Source: Roseithermus sacchariphilus (lineage in GTDB: Bacteria > Bacteroidota > Rhodothermia > Rhodothermales > MEBIC09517). Taken from it: a stretch of 64,000 nucleotides of DNA. The stretch spans positions 186,001-250,000 of the forward strand of contig CP030158.1 of the NCBI GenBank assembly GCA_003285105.1. Direction: 5' to 3'. Below are positions 18,522 to 27,570 of this stretch, piece by piece; the first letter of the stretch is position 1; the number at the start of each line of letters is the position of its first letter. The notes beneath the pieces are model-generated. The model saw only the letters and a program-made list of their open reading frames with translations, made no database searches and was not told the origin of the DNA. The translations under genes were made by a program, and so were the position numbers.

Positions 18522-19499
18522 GTGCGCCGCTTTCCGCTCTGCTTTCCGGCCCTGTTCGCCCTCGTCCTTCTCGTGCTCCCGGCCCGGGCGCAGCCGGGCG
18601 GGCTGACCGGCTTCTCCTTCCTGCGGCTGGAGCCCTCGGCCCGCGCCGCCGCGCTGGGCGGGGCGTTCTCTGCCCTGTACGGCGACGACGTGAACGGGAT
18701 CTTCTACAACCCGGCCCTGCTCAACGACCGGATGCACCGCAGCCTGTCGGTCTCCTACCTCAACCACGTCGCCGACCTCAACATGGGCTTCCTCGCCTAC
18801 GGCCATCACCGCGACGGCTGGGGAAGCTTCGGGGCGGGCTTGCGCTTCCTGAGCTGGGGCGAGCTACAGGGCGCCGACGAGAACGGCACCCTCACGGACA
18901 CCTTCGGCGCGGCGGACGTGGCCCTGACGCTGGGCTTCGCCCGTGCCCTGGACGACCGCCTGCGCTACGGCATCAACGCACACGCCATCCTCTCGAGCGT
19001 GGACGCCTACCGGGCCTCGGCGCTGGCCGCCGACCTCGGCGTCCTCTACGACCTCGCCGACCGGCTGCTCACCCTCAGCGCTTCGCTCCATAACCTCGGG
19101 GTGACGACGTCGTCCCTCGGCGACCGGCGGGATCGCCTCCCGCTCGACCTGCGGCTGGGCCTCGCCAAGCGCCTGCGCTACGTGCCGCTGCTCCTCTCCG
19201 TCACCGGCTACAACCTCCAGGCCCCCGGGCAGGACCTCCCGGACGGAGCCAACGCCCTCGGCGCCGTCATGCACCACCTCACCCTCGGCGGAGAGTTCCA
19301 GTTCAGCGAGGCGTTCAACGTCCGCTTCGGCTATAACCACCGCCGCCACGAGGCCCTCAAGACCAAGAGCCGGCTCGACCTGGCGGGCTTCGGCATCGGC
19401 TTCGGCCTCCGAATCACCCGCGTGCGCGTCGACTACGCGCTCAACTCCTGGTCCTCCTTCGGCCGGCTGCACCAGTTCACGGTGCGGACAGTCCTGTAG
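18522..19499 (+). CDS. porQ: Type IX secretion attachment-complex protein PorQ
   Basis: Outer-membrane beta-barrel protein of the PorV/FadL-like fold. In characterised T9SS systems PorQ belongs to the PorU-PorV-PorQ-PorZ complex that processes cargo and anchors it to the cell surface. The mature part begins with FLRLEPSARAAALGGAF, the family hallmark, and continues through amphipathic strands to the C-terminal RFGYNHRRHEALK and final strand. GTG 18522 gives a clean signal peptide (RRF..ALFALVLLVLPARA). An ATG at 18444 would add 26 residues ahead of it. The two T9SS cargo genes at 24-29 kb fit this role. Confidence 0.85.
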   Translation: MRRFPLCFPALFALVLLVLPARAQPGGLTGFSFLRLEPSARAAALGGAFSALYGDDVNGIFYNPALLNDRMHRSLSVSYLNHVADLNMGFLAYGHHRDGWGSFGAGLRFLSWGELQGADENGTLTDTFGAADVALTLGFARALDDRLRYGINAHAILSSVDAYRASALAADLGVLYDLADRLLTLSASLHNLGVTTSSLGDRRDRLPLDLRLGLAKRLRYVPLLLSVTGYNLQAPGQDLPDGANALGAVMHHLTLGGEFQFSEAFNVRFGYNHRRHEALKTKSRLDLAGFGIGFGLRITRVRVDYALNSWSSFGRLHQFTVRTVL

Positions 19500-19526
19500 C
19501 CGGCCCCCGGTATGCCCCGCCGTCCG

Positions 19527-20498
19527 CTATCGTTTGGCTTTGGCTGGCCTTTTGCCGGCCATCGGTGCCGCGGCAGTCTGATCAGCAGAGCCAGAAGAGA
19601 ACTGCAACTGATCGCCCCGCTTCGTCACGACCGTCACCAGGTCGCGGTCGTTGGCGCGGCGCAACGTGCCCTCGAAGCGCCGTGACGTACGGGGCGCATT
19701 GACCGTGACAACGTAGTTCGTCACGGCCGAGCCGCCATAGTAGTCGACCTCGACGCGGTAGGCGCCGTCGGGGGCGGTGTCGTCGAGCCAGAAGATGTTC
19801 TCCGGGCCAAACCCGTCGGTGTCGTCACGATCGAGCTGCCCACCGGTCGGGGACGTCCTGTTTCCGAAATAAATAAGGGTACCGGATGGATCCGTCACCC
19901 ACAAATCGAGGTCCGTGTCATCGGTGTTCCAAGACAGCGAGATCTGCAGCGCGCCCGACCCCAGCGCCAGCACGTCGACGCACGTCGTCACGACGTTACT
20001 GACGCGGTCTTCGGCATCATAGATGCAGTACGAGGTACAAAACTCACCCCCTCCTTCCAGCGACGGCGGCAGGGTGATGGGGAGTGTCACCTGTCCATTG
20101 TCATCGAACGTGGCACTGCGAGGCACGTCGAAGTAATAATCGGCATCGCCTAGTTCCAGGTATACCCCGGCGAAGGCCGCCGTCGACGCATATGTAAAGG
20201 GCAACACCAGCGTGCTCCCATTGGAGGCGGTCACGTCCCCGACGAGCCGGCCGACGACCGGAGCGTTGGGCGTGTTTGATGGCGGCGGCGGATTGCCCTC
20301 ATTCAACCGGGCACCCGGGATCTCCACGCATTGACTCAGGGCATCGAGGTCGTCGAGATCGAGGGTCTCCTCGCAATCGACGCCAGAATCATCGTCGCCG
20401 AAGAGATCGCATCCAGCTATACTCAGCGCGATCATGACCATAAGGGGGAGCAGGATACCATGTGTCCGCGTGTGCATTCGATCACCTCGACGCTGCAT
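19527..20498 (-). CDS. Lipoprotein with a DUF2135/YfaP-like domain
   Basis: 323-residue protein with a lipoprotein signal (LMVMIALSIAGC lipobox). An acidic, Pro/Asn-rich linker, a beta-rich middle and a block near residues 200-260 follow. That block (DTDLDLWVTDPSGTLIYFGN then SPTGGQLDRDDTDGFGPENI) has the DUF2135/YfaP pattern. The C-terminus is basic (KRPAKAKR). It is probably attached to the outer membrane; function unknown. A second in-frame Met lies seven codons into the frame. Confidence 0.8.
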   Translation of the reverse strand: MQRRGDRMHTRTHGILLPLMVMIALSIAGCDLFGDDDSGVDCEETLDLDDLDALSQCVEIPGARLNEGNPPPPSNTPNAPVVGRLVGDVTASNGSTLVLPFTYASTAAFAGVYLELGDADYYFDVPRSATFDDNGQVTLPITLPPSLEGGGEFCTSYCIYDAEDRVSNVVTTCVDVLALGSGALQISLSWNTDDTDLDLWVTDPSGTLIYFGNRTSPTGGQLDRDDTDGFGPENIFWLDDTAPDGAYRVEVDYYGGSAVTNYVVTVNAPRTSRRFEGTLRRANDRDLVTVVTKRGDQLQFSSGSADQTAAAPMAGKRPAKAKR

Positions 20499-20671
20499 AA
20501 CCTGGGATTGCCTGGCGCTGCGTCATCCCAGACCCGGTGGAGCCGGGTGGTTTACCGGCGCGAACCCGCAGGTCCCTCGCGTCACACCGGAACGGAGTCC
20601 CTGCGCGGGATGTCGTGTCCGACGAGGCGCAGCACCTGACGGCAACTTATGCTCCGCAGCACGCGAGCACC

Positions 20672-20689
20672 ATGGCGGAAACCCGCCAT
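20672..20689 (-). terminator. Stem-loop after the recombinase gene
   Basis: Perfect 7-bp stem ATGGCGG/CCGCCAT with a 4-base loop, just past the recombinase stop codon. There is no T tract, so factor-independent termination is uncertain. Confidence 0.4.
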
Positions 20690-20695
20690 TTCCGC

Positions 20696-21667
20696 TCAGC
20701 CCTCCGCCCGATAGAGCTTTTTCAGCTCCTCCGGGTCGCGTTCGAGGAGGCCCTGTTTCTTGAAGTAGATCATCGTCGTGTCGATGGTGCCGTGGCGCAT
20801 GCGCTGGCGCACCTCCTCCAGGCTCATGCCGTCGTTGAGCCAGATCAGCGCGGCGGTGTGGGTCAGGCTGTGCGGCGTCACACCGGGCCGTTTCAGGCCG
20901 GCTTTCTTGAGATGCAGGTTGATGCGGCTGCGGACGGAGCGGGTGTTGAGCCGCTCCCCCTCGGAGCGGTGGCCGTGGGAGACGAAGAGCGGGTCCTCGG
21001 GCCGGATGCGCCGGCGCGTGTCCAGGTACAACCGGATGGCATCCATCACCGGCGGGTCGACGGGCACCTGCTGATCCTTCACCGTGTGCCCTTTGCCCTG
21101 CACGCGCAGGTACCACCCCAGCAGCGTCTGCTCCAGGTCCTGCAGGTCTGCTCGCACCACCTCGATCTCGCTCAGCCCTCCGAAGAGCATCAGGTAAATG
21201 ATCGCCCGGTCCCGCTTGCCGATCCGCGTCGTCTTGTCCAGGCTCGCCACGAGGTGTTCGACCTCCGTGCGCGTCAGCACCGAGCGCGAGTGCGTGCCGG
21301 GCCGGCGGTTGCCCTTGACGCCCCGCGCCGGATTCTCGGCCAGCAACCCGATGTCCACCAGGTACTGGCAGAACCGCCGTACGGCCGTCAGGTAGGTCGA
21401 GACGGACACCTGATGCAGCCCCCGCTCCTCCATCAGGTAGCGCTTGTAGGCTTCGATGTCCTTCTCCCGAAACCGGAAGCGCCCCTTCTGCCGCACGAAC
21501 CAGCGCTCGAACTCGTTGAGCGAGCGGCGGTAGGTCCCCACCGTCTCCTTGCTCTTCCCCTTGAGATATTCGCGCAGAAAATCGTCCAGCCGCTTCTCCA
21601 GTTCACCGAGCGTGAGGGTGAGGCCGGCCGGAGCGGGGCGGTGGCGGTCGGATGCATCGTGGGCCAT
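20696..21667 (-). CDS. Tyrosine recombinase-like protein lacking both catalytic arginines
   Basis: 323-residue XerC/D-like protein: an N-terminal SAM-like core-binding domain (about 20-110) and a C-terminal catalytic fold (about 130-310). The active-site set R-K-H-R-H-Y is altered. Arg I is Ser166 (GGLSEIE instead of GLRxxE) and Arg II is Thr269 (HSLTHT instead of HxLRHT). Lys192, His266, His292 and the nucleophile Tyr301 remain. Both changes are full codons (AGC, ACC) in an intact gene, so they are not frameshift artefacts. No phage or transposon genes lie nearby. A DNA-binding or structural role is plausible; ordinary strand exchange is doubtful. Confidence 0.85.
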   Translation of the reverse strand: MAHDASDRHRPAPAGLTLTLGELEKRLDDFLREYLKGKSKETVGTYRRSLNEFERWFVRQKGRFRFREKDIEAYKRYLMEERGLHQVSVSTYLTAVRRFCQYLVDIGLLAENPARGVKGNRRPGTHSRSVLTRTEVEHLVASLDKTTRIGKRDRAIIYLMLFGGLSEIEVVRADLQDLEQTLLGWYLRVQGKGHTVKDQQVPVDPPVMDAIRLYLDTRRRIRPEDPLFVSHGHRSEGERLNTRSVRSRINLHLKKAGLKRPGVTPHSLTHTAALIWLNDGMSLEEVRQRMRHGTIDTTMIYFKKQGLLERDPEELKKLYRAEG

Positions 21668-21720
21668 GGGCCGGAAACGTCAACGTGGCGGAACAACCGG
21701 TCCGGGCACCTCTCTCTTAC

Positions 21721-21771
21721 GGGAAAGCCCCCGTCTACCGGTACGATCGCCGGTAAACAAGGGCCTTTCCC
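21721..21771. repeat. Nested inverted repeats upstream of the recombinase
   Basis: Outer arms GGGAAAG (21721-21727) and CTTTCCC (21765-21771), extendable with one bulge. Inner arms are ACCGG (21737-21741) and CCGGT (21750-21754). They lie between the recombinase and E2 genes and could be a recombinase binding site or a transcript hairpin. Confidence 0.55.
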
Positions 21772-21839
21772 GATCATTTTCAATAACGGTCTTAAAACCG
21801 TGCACCCGCCGCGCTACAGCATCGCGCTACAGCGTCGCG

Positions 21840-23618
21840 CTACAGCGTGCCGTCGGGGTCGATCGTCTCGAGCACCTCGACGAAGCGCTGGAGGAAGGAC
21901 GCCCCCATCGCCCCGTCGATGATGCGATGGTCGTAGGAGAGCGAGACGTACATCATGTGGCGGATGGCGATCACATCGCCCAGGGCCGGGTCTTCGACGA
22001 CGACCGGCCGCTTTTTGATGGCGCCCGTGGCCAGGATGGCCACCTGCGGCTGGTTGATGATGGGGGTGCCCATCAACGAGCCGAGCGACCCGATGTTGGT
22101 CACGGTGAACGTGCCGCTCTGGAGCTCATCCGGCTGGAGTTGCTTGTTGCGCGCGCGCTCGGCCAGATCCGCAGCGGCATGGGCGAGGCCGACGATGTTC
22201 TTCTGCCCGGCATCGCGGATGACCGGGGCGATGAGGCCGGTCTTTCCGAGCGCCACGGCCATGCCGATGTGGTACTCCTTTTTGACCAGGATCCGCTTCC
22301 CTTCGACCGAGGCGTTCAGCAGCGGGTGATCCCGCAAGGCCTCGACGGCGGCGTGGACGAAGAAGGGCGTGTAGGTCAGCTTGATGCCTTCGCGTTCCAG
22401 GAAGGCCTGTTTGTTGCGCTCGCGGAAGCGCACCAGGTTGGTCACGTCCGCCTCGGCGAAGGAGGTCACGTGCGCCGACGTCCGCTTCGAGTGGACCATG
22501 TGCTCGGCGATGATCTGCCGCATGCGGTCCATCTCGATGATCTCGACGCGGCCCTCGTAGGCCGTGCTGCGGCCGGCCGGAGCCGGCGTGCGCGGCGGCT
22601 CCGGCGCAGCGGCCGGCGCCGCCGGGGCGGACCTCTGCTTCCGGTTCTGGAGGTAGGCGAGCACATCCTCCTTCGTCACCCGGCCCTCGCGGCCACTACC
22701 CTCGATGGAGGCCAGCTCCTCCAGGCTGAGGCCTTCCTCCCGCGCGATGGCCCGCACCAGCGGCGAGTAGAAGCGGCCGCTCTCGTCGGTGCGGGGGACT
22801 TCGCCCGTATCGCCGGCCGGGGCCATCACCGCACCGTCGCCGCCGGAGGGCGCAGCGGTCTGCTCCGCCGCGGGCGCCGCCGGGCGGCCGGCACCGTCCC
22901 CGGCGGGCTCGTCCGGCGACGCCGCCGGGGCGCCGCCCTCTCCGGCCGACGCCCCCTCCGCCCCGGCCTCGGTGGCAATGACGGCCAGAGGCGTGCCGAC
23001 CTCCACGGTTTCGCCTTCGGGCACGAGGATCTCGGCCAGCACCCCGGCCGCCGGCGAGGGTACCTCCGTGTCCACCTTGTCCGTCCCGATCTCCAGCAGC
23101 GTCTCGTCCACCTCCACCGCCTCGCCCGGCTGCTTGTGCCAGGCGATCACCGTCCCTTCCGTGATGCTCTCGCCCATCTTGGGCATGACCACCTCGACGC
23201 GCCCGCCGCCCGCCGGAGCCTCGGCCTGCGGAGGCGCGGCGGTGTCAGCCAGCGTCTCCTCCGCTACCGGTTCCTCCACCGGAGCCTCCGCCTGCGCTGT
23301 GGTTGCGGTGTCGGCCTCAGCGGTGTCGGCCTCGGCCGGCGGGGCCTCATCGGGCGCGGCGTCCTCCGTGGCTTCCGCCTCCGTCTCGATCCGCGCGATC
23401 ACGGTGCCGACCTCCACGGTTTCGCCTTCGGGCACGAGGATCTCGGCCAGCACCCCGGCCGCCGGCGAGGGTACCTCCGTGTCCACCTTGTCCGTCCCGA
23501 TCTCCAGCAGCGTCTCGTCCACCTCCACCGCCTCGCCCGGCTGCTTGTGCCAGGCGATCACCGTCCCTTCCGTGATGCTCTCGCCCATCTTGGGCATGGT
23601 AACGTCTACCTTTGCCAT
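21840..23618 (-). CDS. Dihydrolipoamide acyltransferase (E2) with two lipoyl domains
   Basis: 592-residue E2 core of a 2-oxoacid dehydrogenase complex. Order: lipoyl domain 1 (about 1-80, lipoyl lysine 44 in GTDKVD), a long Ala/Glu/Pro linker, lipoyl domain 2 (lysine 181), a second linker, a peripheral-subunit-binding domain (SPLVRAIAREEGLSLEEL), and the catalytic domain with SLSYDHRIIDG (His564, Asp568). Whether it is the 2-oxoglutarate, pyruvate or branched-chain enzyme cannot be settled, since E1 and E3 are not nearby. ATG 23618 gives the standard MAKVDVTMPKMGES start. A TATATT box sits upstream at 23672-23677. The two lipoyl coding segments contain a 195-bp identical stretch. Confidence 0.9.
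   Translation of the reverse strand: MAKVDVTMPKMGESITEGTVIAWHKQPGEAVEVDETLLEIGTDKVDTEVPSPAAGVLAEILVPEGETVEVGTVIARIETEAEATEDAAPDEAPPAEADTAEADTATTAQAEAPVEEPVAEETLADTAAPPQAEAPAGGGRVEVVMPKMGESITEGTVIAWHKQPGEAVEVDETLLEIGTDKVDTEVPSPAAGVLAEILVPEGETVEVGTPLAVIATEAGAEGASAGEGGAPAASPDEPAGDGAGRPAAPAAEQTAAPSGGDGAVMAPAGDTGEVPRTDESGRFYSPLVRAIAREEGLSLEELASIEGSGREGRVTKEDVLAYLQNRKQRSAPAAPAAAPEPPRTPAPAGRSTAYEGRVEIIEMDRMRQIIAEHMVHSKRTSAHVTSFAEADVTNLVRFRERNKQAFLEREGIKLTYTPFFVHAAVEALRDHPLLNASVEGKRILVKKEYHIGMAVALGKTGLIAPVIRDAGQKNIVGLAHAAADLAERARNKQLQPDELQSGTFTVTNIGSLGSLMGTPIINQPQVAILATGAIKKRPVVVEDPALGDVIAIRHMMYVSLSYDHRIIDGAMGASFLQRFVEVLETIDPDGTL
22993..23187. repeat. 195-bp exact intragenic repeat, copy 1 (lipoyl domain 2)
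   Basis: Identical by eye, base for base, to 23404-23598 (offset 411 bp = 137 codons), including synonymous positions. Confidence 0.9.
23404..23598. repeat. 195-bp exact intragenic repeat, copy 2 (lipoyl domain 1)
   Basis: Partner of 22993-23187. Synonymous identity implies recent duplication or ongoing gene conversion. Confidence 0.9.
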
Positions 23619-24009
23619 GAGAGAAGCGCGCGTGCGCCCTGTTCCGTGATTCGTGTGATGCCGAGGCGTGCAATATAACCAACCGCCACCTGAGAGAAAG
23701 CCCGGCCCGATACGCGGCCCCTCCAACGACCCAATTCGATAAAAGTTGACCCCCCTGCACACCGGACGACCCGGATCGCAAGCGCCACCCGGCATCCTAT
23801 CCATGCGCCGCACGTCCCTGCATCCCGGCGCCTTTTCACCCCTCGTCCCTCCCACGCTATCGCCTCAGGTAGCCCCCGCGACCCGGCCGAGACGACACGG
23901 CCGATGTGCCGGACACGCACCGGTAGTTCCGGTGGAAGCGCAGCCGTTCCTGCCCCCCTTACACTACAATGCACCGTCCGAGCCCCCTTCATTTACCCGT
24001 ACTGTGATC
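23619..24009. other. Divergent intergenic region
   Basis: About 390 bases between the E2 gene (minus) and the T9SS cargo gene (plus). A TATATT -10-like box (23672-23677) suits the E2 gene. For the plus strand I see no clear promoter. No gene is supported, although frames stay open. Confidence 0.45.
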
Positions 24010-27000
24010 ATGCACCCCTGGTTACGATCTTTCCTGTGCCTGCTGATGCTGGGAGGGCTGTCCTCCGCATCGGCCCTCCAGGCCCAGTCGGTCTGGATCA
24101 ATGAACTGCATTATGACGACACCGGCGGTGACGTCGACGAATTCGTCGAGATTGCCGGGCCGGCCGGAACCGACCTCACCGGGTGGAATCTGGTCTTGTA
24201 CAATGGCAACGGCGGTTCGTCGTATGATACCGAAGCGCTTTCGGGGACGCTCCCGGACCAGGAAAACGGGTTCGGCACGCTGGCCTTCTACATCTCTCCC
24301 ATCCAGAACGGAACACCCGACGGCCTGGCCCTGGTCGATGCGTCGAACGCGGTCGTGCAGTTCCTGTGCTACGAGGGCACCTTCACCGCCTCGGGCGGCG
24401 CCGCCGACGGGATGACCTGCACGGACATCGGCGTATCTGAAACGAATTCAACGCCTGAAGGCTCTTCGCTGCAACTCCAGGGCACTGGGACCACCTATCC
24501 CGACTTCACCTGGGCCGGTCCCATCGCTGCCACCCCGGGCGCCATCAACACCGGGCAGTCGTTCCCCTCTCTGCCCGTCACCAACGTCACCCAGGGCACC
24601 TCCTACGCCACCATCCAGGCAGCCCTCGATGCAGCCAATGCAGGCGACGTGATCGAGGTCGCCAACGGGACGTACAACGAGAGCCTGACGATCACGACCC
24701 CGGTGACCCTGCGCGGCGAGAGCCAGAGCGGGGTAATGGTCATCGCCCAGTCGACGGCTTACGCCATCACCGTCGAAGCGGATGGCACCGTGCTGGAGCG
24801 CTTCACCGTCGATGCGTCGGCCGTCGGCTTCTATGGCATCAAGGCCCACGGCCCCGGCACGTTGCCCGGAACCGAAGATCGCCTGGACGGGCTGACGCTC
24901 ACGGACATCACCGTCAGCGGCGCCCACCGCTCGGAGTTTGACCTCAACGGCGTGGACAACGCCACGCTGACCGACCTGACGGCCAACGGCCAAGGTACGG
25001 GCGGCAACGCCGTCGCCTTCACCGACGTCACCAACGTAACGCTCGACGGGCTGACGACCGACGGGGCGAACACGTGGGGCGGCGTGGCGGTGTATACCTA
25101 CGGACGCTATTTCACCGGCGGCACCAGCAACGTCACCATTCTCAACAACGCCGCAGCAGAACCCAACCCGCTCTACGTGCAGGTCGGCAATTACAACGAT
25201 CCGCCCAACCCCTACCCGGTCACCGGGCTGAATGCCCCGGACTTTGGCTGGATCGTGACCAACCCGACCTTCCGGGCGGGCGGTGACGCCTACACGTTCT
25301 ACCAGCGCTCGGTCACGGATGCCACAGCCTTTGCCGCTGCGCTGGATACACCGGAGAACTCGCTCGTGCAGGAGCTGGCCACCGGCGAGTACTACGTCGG
25401 CCCCGGCATGAGCATCCAGACGGCCCTCGACGCCGGAACGGTGTCCATCACGGCGAAGATGGCCACCGGCACGACGGTCAACGTGCTGCCCGGCACGTAC
25501 AACACCAACGTGGCGCTGAGCACCGGGGACGTGCTGCAATCCACCGGCGGCGCCGCTGTCACCACGATCAACGGCAGCCTCAGCGGCGGGCTGGGGACGG
25601 TGTTGTTCCTTTCAGGCACGAGCGACGCCCGCCTGTCCGGCTTCACCGTCAACGGCTATGACAACACCAGCCCGGGCCTGGAGGTTGCCGCCGTGTACCT
25701 GCAGGGCAACCAGGACAACATCACCATCGAAGACAACGTCATCAACGCGGCCGGGGAGGCCGGCCTCCTCACGGAGTACGCGGCCACCGTCGAGGGGCTG
25801 GTCATCCAGCGCAACACGTTTGGCGGACAGACCTTCGACGGGCCTACCCCGGGCGGCGAGGGCTTCGGTAGCCAGTTCACCACCCCCAACGTGCCGCGCT
25901 CGCTCGTCTACATCAGCCCGGCAACGAACAAGAGCGCGATCACGTTCTCGGACAACAGCGTGAGCGGAACGGCCGGCGGGATCAACGATGCCGGCAACGA
26001 GCAGGGCAACACGCTCGTCACCATCGACGCCGCCGGGGCCACGATCTCGGGCAACACGTTCGACGGGGTCACGACCCGCTTCGCCGCCGCCCTGCGCGTC
26101 CGGGGCTCGATGACGTCCGTCTCCGGCAACACCTTCCGCGGCGAGGTACCCATCGGGCTGCTTCTGGGCGGCGCGTCGGGCGACGGCATCGAGGTCGTGG
26201 GCAACACGTTCGACGGCAACGGCCGCCGCCCCTCCGCCGGCATCAGCCTGTCTTTCTCGGGGCTGAGCGGAGACGGCACCACCATTCGCAACAACCTGAT
26301 CACGGACTGGGAAACCGGGGTCTTCAGCGACATGAACCTGTCGGACCTGTCGCTGCTGTTCATTTATGACAACTGTATCATCGCCAACGACGTCGGGGCC
26401 GTCCACCTCGGTAGCGCAACGCTGGGGATGGAAGACAACTGGTGGGGTGGGGCGTCCGGGCCGGGGGCCGGCGGCGCCAACGGCATCTCCGGCCACATCG
26501 ATGCGGACCCCTTCGCCACGACGCCGATCTCCGGCATCGACGGCTGCGGCAGCGACACGGGCACGTGCAGCTTCTCGGAGATCACGGACGAGCGCGTCGA
26601 GGTGCGCCCCGGACCGGACCACGGCATCGCCACGATCGAAAACCCGGACGGCATCACCCGCATCCGGCTCTACGGGCTGATCAACCTCAGCTTCGTCTCC
26701 ATCACCGGAAACAACGGTGCCACGTTCACGCCCGACGGGAGCGATCCGCTGGACTTTACCGTCACGGGCCTGCCCACCCAGATCGAAGTCACCTTCGAAC
26801 AGGTCGATGTCAGCAATCCGGCGGCGGCGTACAACGCGGAAACCTACAGCCCCTGTAACGGCGGCGCGCTGGTGAGCAACCTGGACCCGCCGCTGACGCT
26901 GGGCACGGAGGACGAGACGCCGACGCAGTTCGAGCTGGCGGGCAACTACCCGAACCCGTTCAACCCGCAGACGACCATCCGCTTCGCGGTGCCGGAGGCG

Positions 27001-27216
27001 GCCCACGTCACGCTGACCGTCTACGACGTGACGGGCCGGCTCGTGACCACGCTGGTCCGGTCGGAGATGGCCGCCGGACGGCATGAGGTGACCTGGGACG
27101 GCCGGGACGCCAGCGGGCGCCTGCAGGCCTCCGGGGTGTACCTCTACCGCCTCGAAGCCGTCGGCGCTGACGGCACGCCGCAGACGGCCACGCGTCGCAT
27201 GACGCTGTTGAAGTGA
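24010..27216 (+). CDS. Secreted beta-helix surface protein with T9SS type A sorting domain
   Basis: 1068-residue protein. ATG 24010 begins a signal peptide (HPWLRSFLCLLMLGG..ALQAQ). Next is a lamin-tail-like domain (about 28-175; VWINELHYDDTGGDVDEFVE). A long right-handed beta-helix region (about 195-850) follows, full of 'GNTFDG', 'ITIEDNVI' and 'NLIT' turns, then a linker, and a C-terminal T9SS domain (last ~95 residues) with AGNYPNPFNPQTTIRF and the VTLTVYDVTGRLV strand. It should be exported by Sec, crossed by the T9SS and attached or released. The fold suggests polysaccharide binding or lyase-like activity, but no catalytic residues can be assigned. Confidence 0.88.
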   Translation: MHPWLRSFLCLLMLGGLSSASALQAQSVWINELHYDDTGGDVDEFVEIAGPAGTDLTGWNLVLYNGNGGSSYDTEALSGTLPDQENGFGTLAFYISPIQNGTPDGLALVDASNAVVQFLCYEGTFTASGGAADGMTCTDIGVSETNSTPEGSSLQLQGTGTTYPDFTWAGPIAATPGAINTGQSFPSLPVTNVTQGTSYATIQAALDAANAGDVIEVANGTYNESLTITTPVTLRGESQSGVMVIAQSTAYAITVEADGTVLERFTVDASAVGFYGIKAHGPGTLPGTEDRLDGLTLTDITVSGAHRSEFDLNGVDNATLTDLTANGQGTGGNAVAFTDVTNVTLDGLTTDGANTWGGVAVYTYGRYFTGGTSNVTILNNAAAEPNPLYVQVGNYNDPPNPYPVTGLNAPDFGWIVTNPTFRAGGDAYTFYQRSVTDATAFAAALDTPENSLVQELATGEYYVGPGMSIQTALDAGTVSITAKMATGTTVNVLPGTYNTNVALSTGDVLQSTGGAAVTTINGSLSGGLGTVLFLSGTSDARLSGFTVNGYDNTSPGLEVAAVYLQGNQDNITIEDNVINAAGEAGLLTEYAATVEGLVIQRNTFGGQTFDGPTPGGEGFGSQFTTPNVPRSLVYISPATNKSAITFSDNSVSGTAGGINDAGNEQGNTLVTIDAAGATISGNTFDGVTTRFAAALRVRGSMTSVSGNTFRGEVPIGLLLGGASGDGIEVVGNTFDGNGRRPSAGISLSFSGLSGDGTTIRNNLITDWETGVFSDMNLSDLSLLFIYDNCIIANDVGAVHLGSATLGMEDNWWGGASGPGAGGANGISGHIDADPFATTPISGIDGCGSDTGTCSFSEITDERVEVRPGPDHGIATIENPDGITRIRLYGLINLSFVSITGNNGATFTPDGSDPLDFTVTGLPTQIEVTFEQVDVSNPAAAYNAETYSPCNGGALVSNLDPPLTLGTEDETPTQFELAGNYPNPFNPQTTIRFAVPEAAHVTLTVYDVTGRLVTTLVRSEMAAGRHEVTWDGRDASGRLQASGVYLYRLEAVGADGTPQTATRRMTLLK

Positions 27217-27262
27217 CCGCTCTCGTTTCTCCTGTTTCTCGAACCTGACGATACATACCGCT

Positions 27263-27415
27263 ATGAAATCGATCTCGCACACGACACCGAAGTCCGCCGG
27301 GCAGGCCTCGCGCCCGCCGGCTCGTCGGCCCTTCACCCCGCCGCGCCTGGAACACCATGACCTGACCGCCATCACGGCCGGGACCTTCACCTTCGGCGTC
27401 GCCGCCGCAAGCTGA
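27263..27415 (+). CDS. Small peptide resembling a RiPP (lasso-type) precursor
   Basis: 50-residue reading frame, ATG to TGA. About 86 percent of its third positions are G/C, as in real genes here. The centre reads FTPPRLEHHDLTAITAG, close to the leader pattern of lasso-type RiPP precursors ([Y/F]xxPxL, then a Thr two residues before a Gly that starts the core). The remaining GTFTFGVAAAS would be the core, but it has no Asp/Glu at positions 7-9 for macrolactam formation, so a classical lasso peptide is not predicted. No maturase is in the window. It starts 46 bases after a T9SS cargo gene and is followed by a strong hairpin. Coding status is an inference from codon bias and motif. Confidence 0.5.
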   Translation: MKSISHTTPKSAGQASRPPARRPFTPPRLEHHDLTAITAGTFTFGVAAAS

Positions 27416-27452
27416 TCCCCCCGCTGCCGGGCGCATGGGTTCCCGGTCGTAC

Positions 27453-27495
27453 GCAGGCGAGGCAGCTCCGGGCGCTCCGGGGCTGCCTCGCCTGC
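27453..27495 (+). terminator. Strong stem-loop after the small peptide gene
   Basis: Perfect 14-bp stem GCAGGCGAGGCAGC/GCTGCCTCGCCTGC with a 15-base loop. No T tract follows, so it may terminate with help of Rho or stabilise the upstream mRNA. A TATCTTGG -10-like box follows at about 27515, ahead of the next gene. Confidence 0.55.
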
Positions 27496-27570
27496 TTCTG
27501 GCACGGCACGATCGTATCTTGGGCGGCACGACCCGCCTCCGGCTGTCCCTGCCGCTGACCTGCTCGCACT

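Noticed and set aside
20696-21667. Integrated phage or genomic island marked by the recombinase
   Set aside because: No attachment-site duplication, tRNA junction or other mobile-element genes nearby; base composition matches the surroundings.
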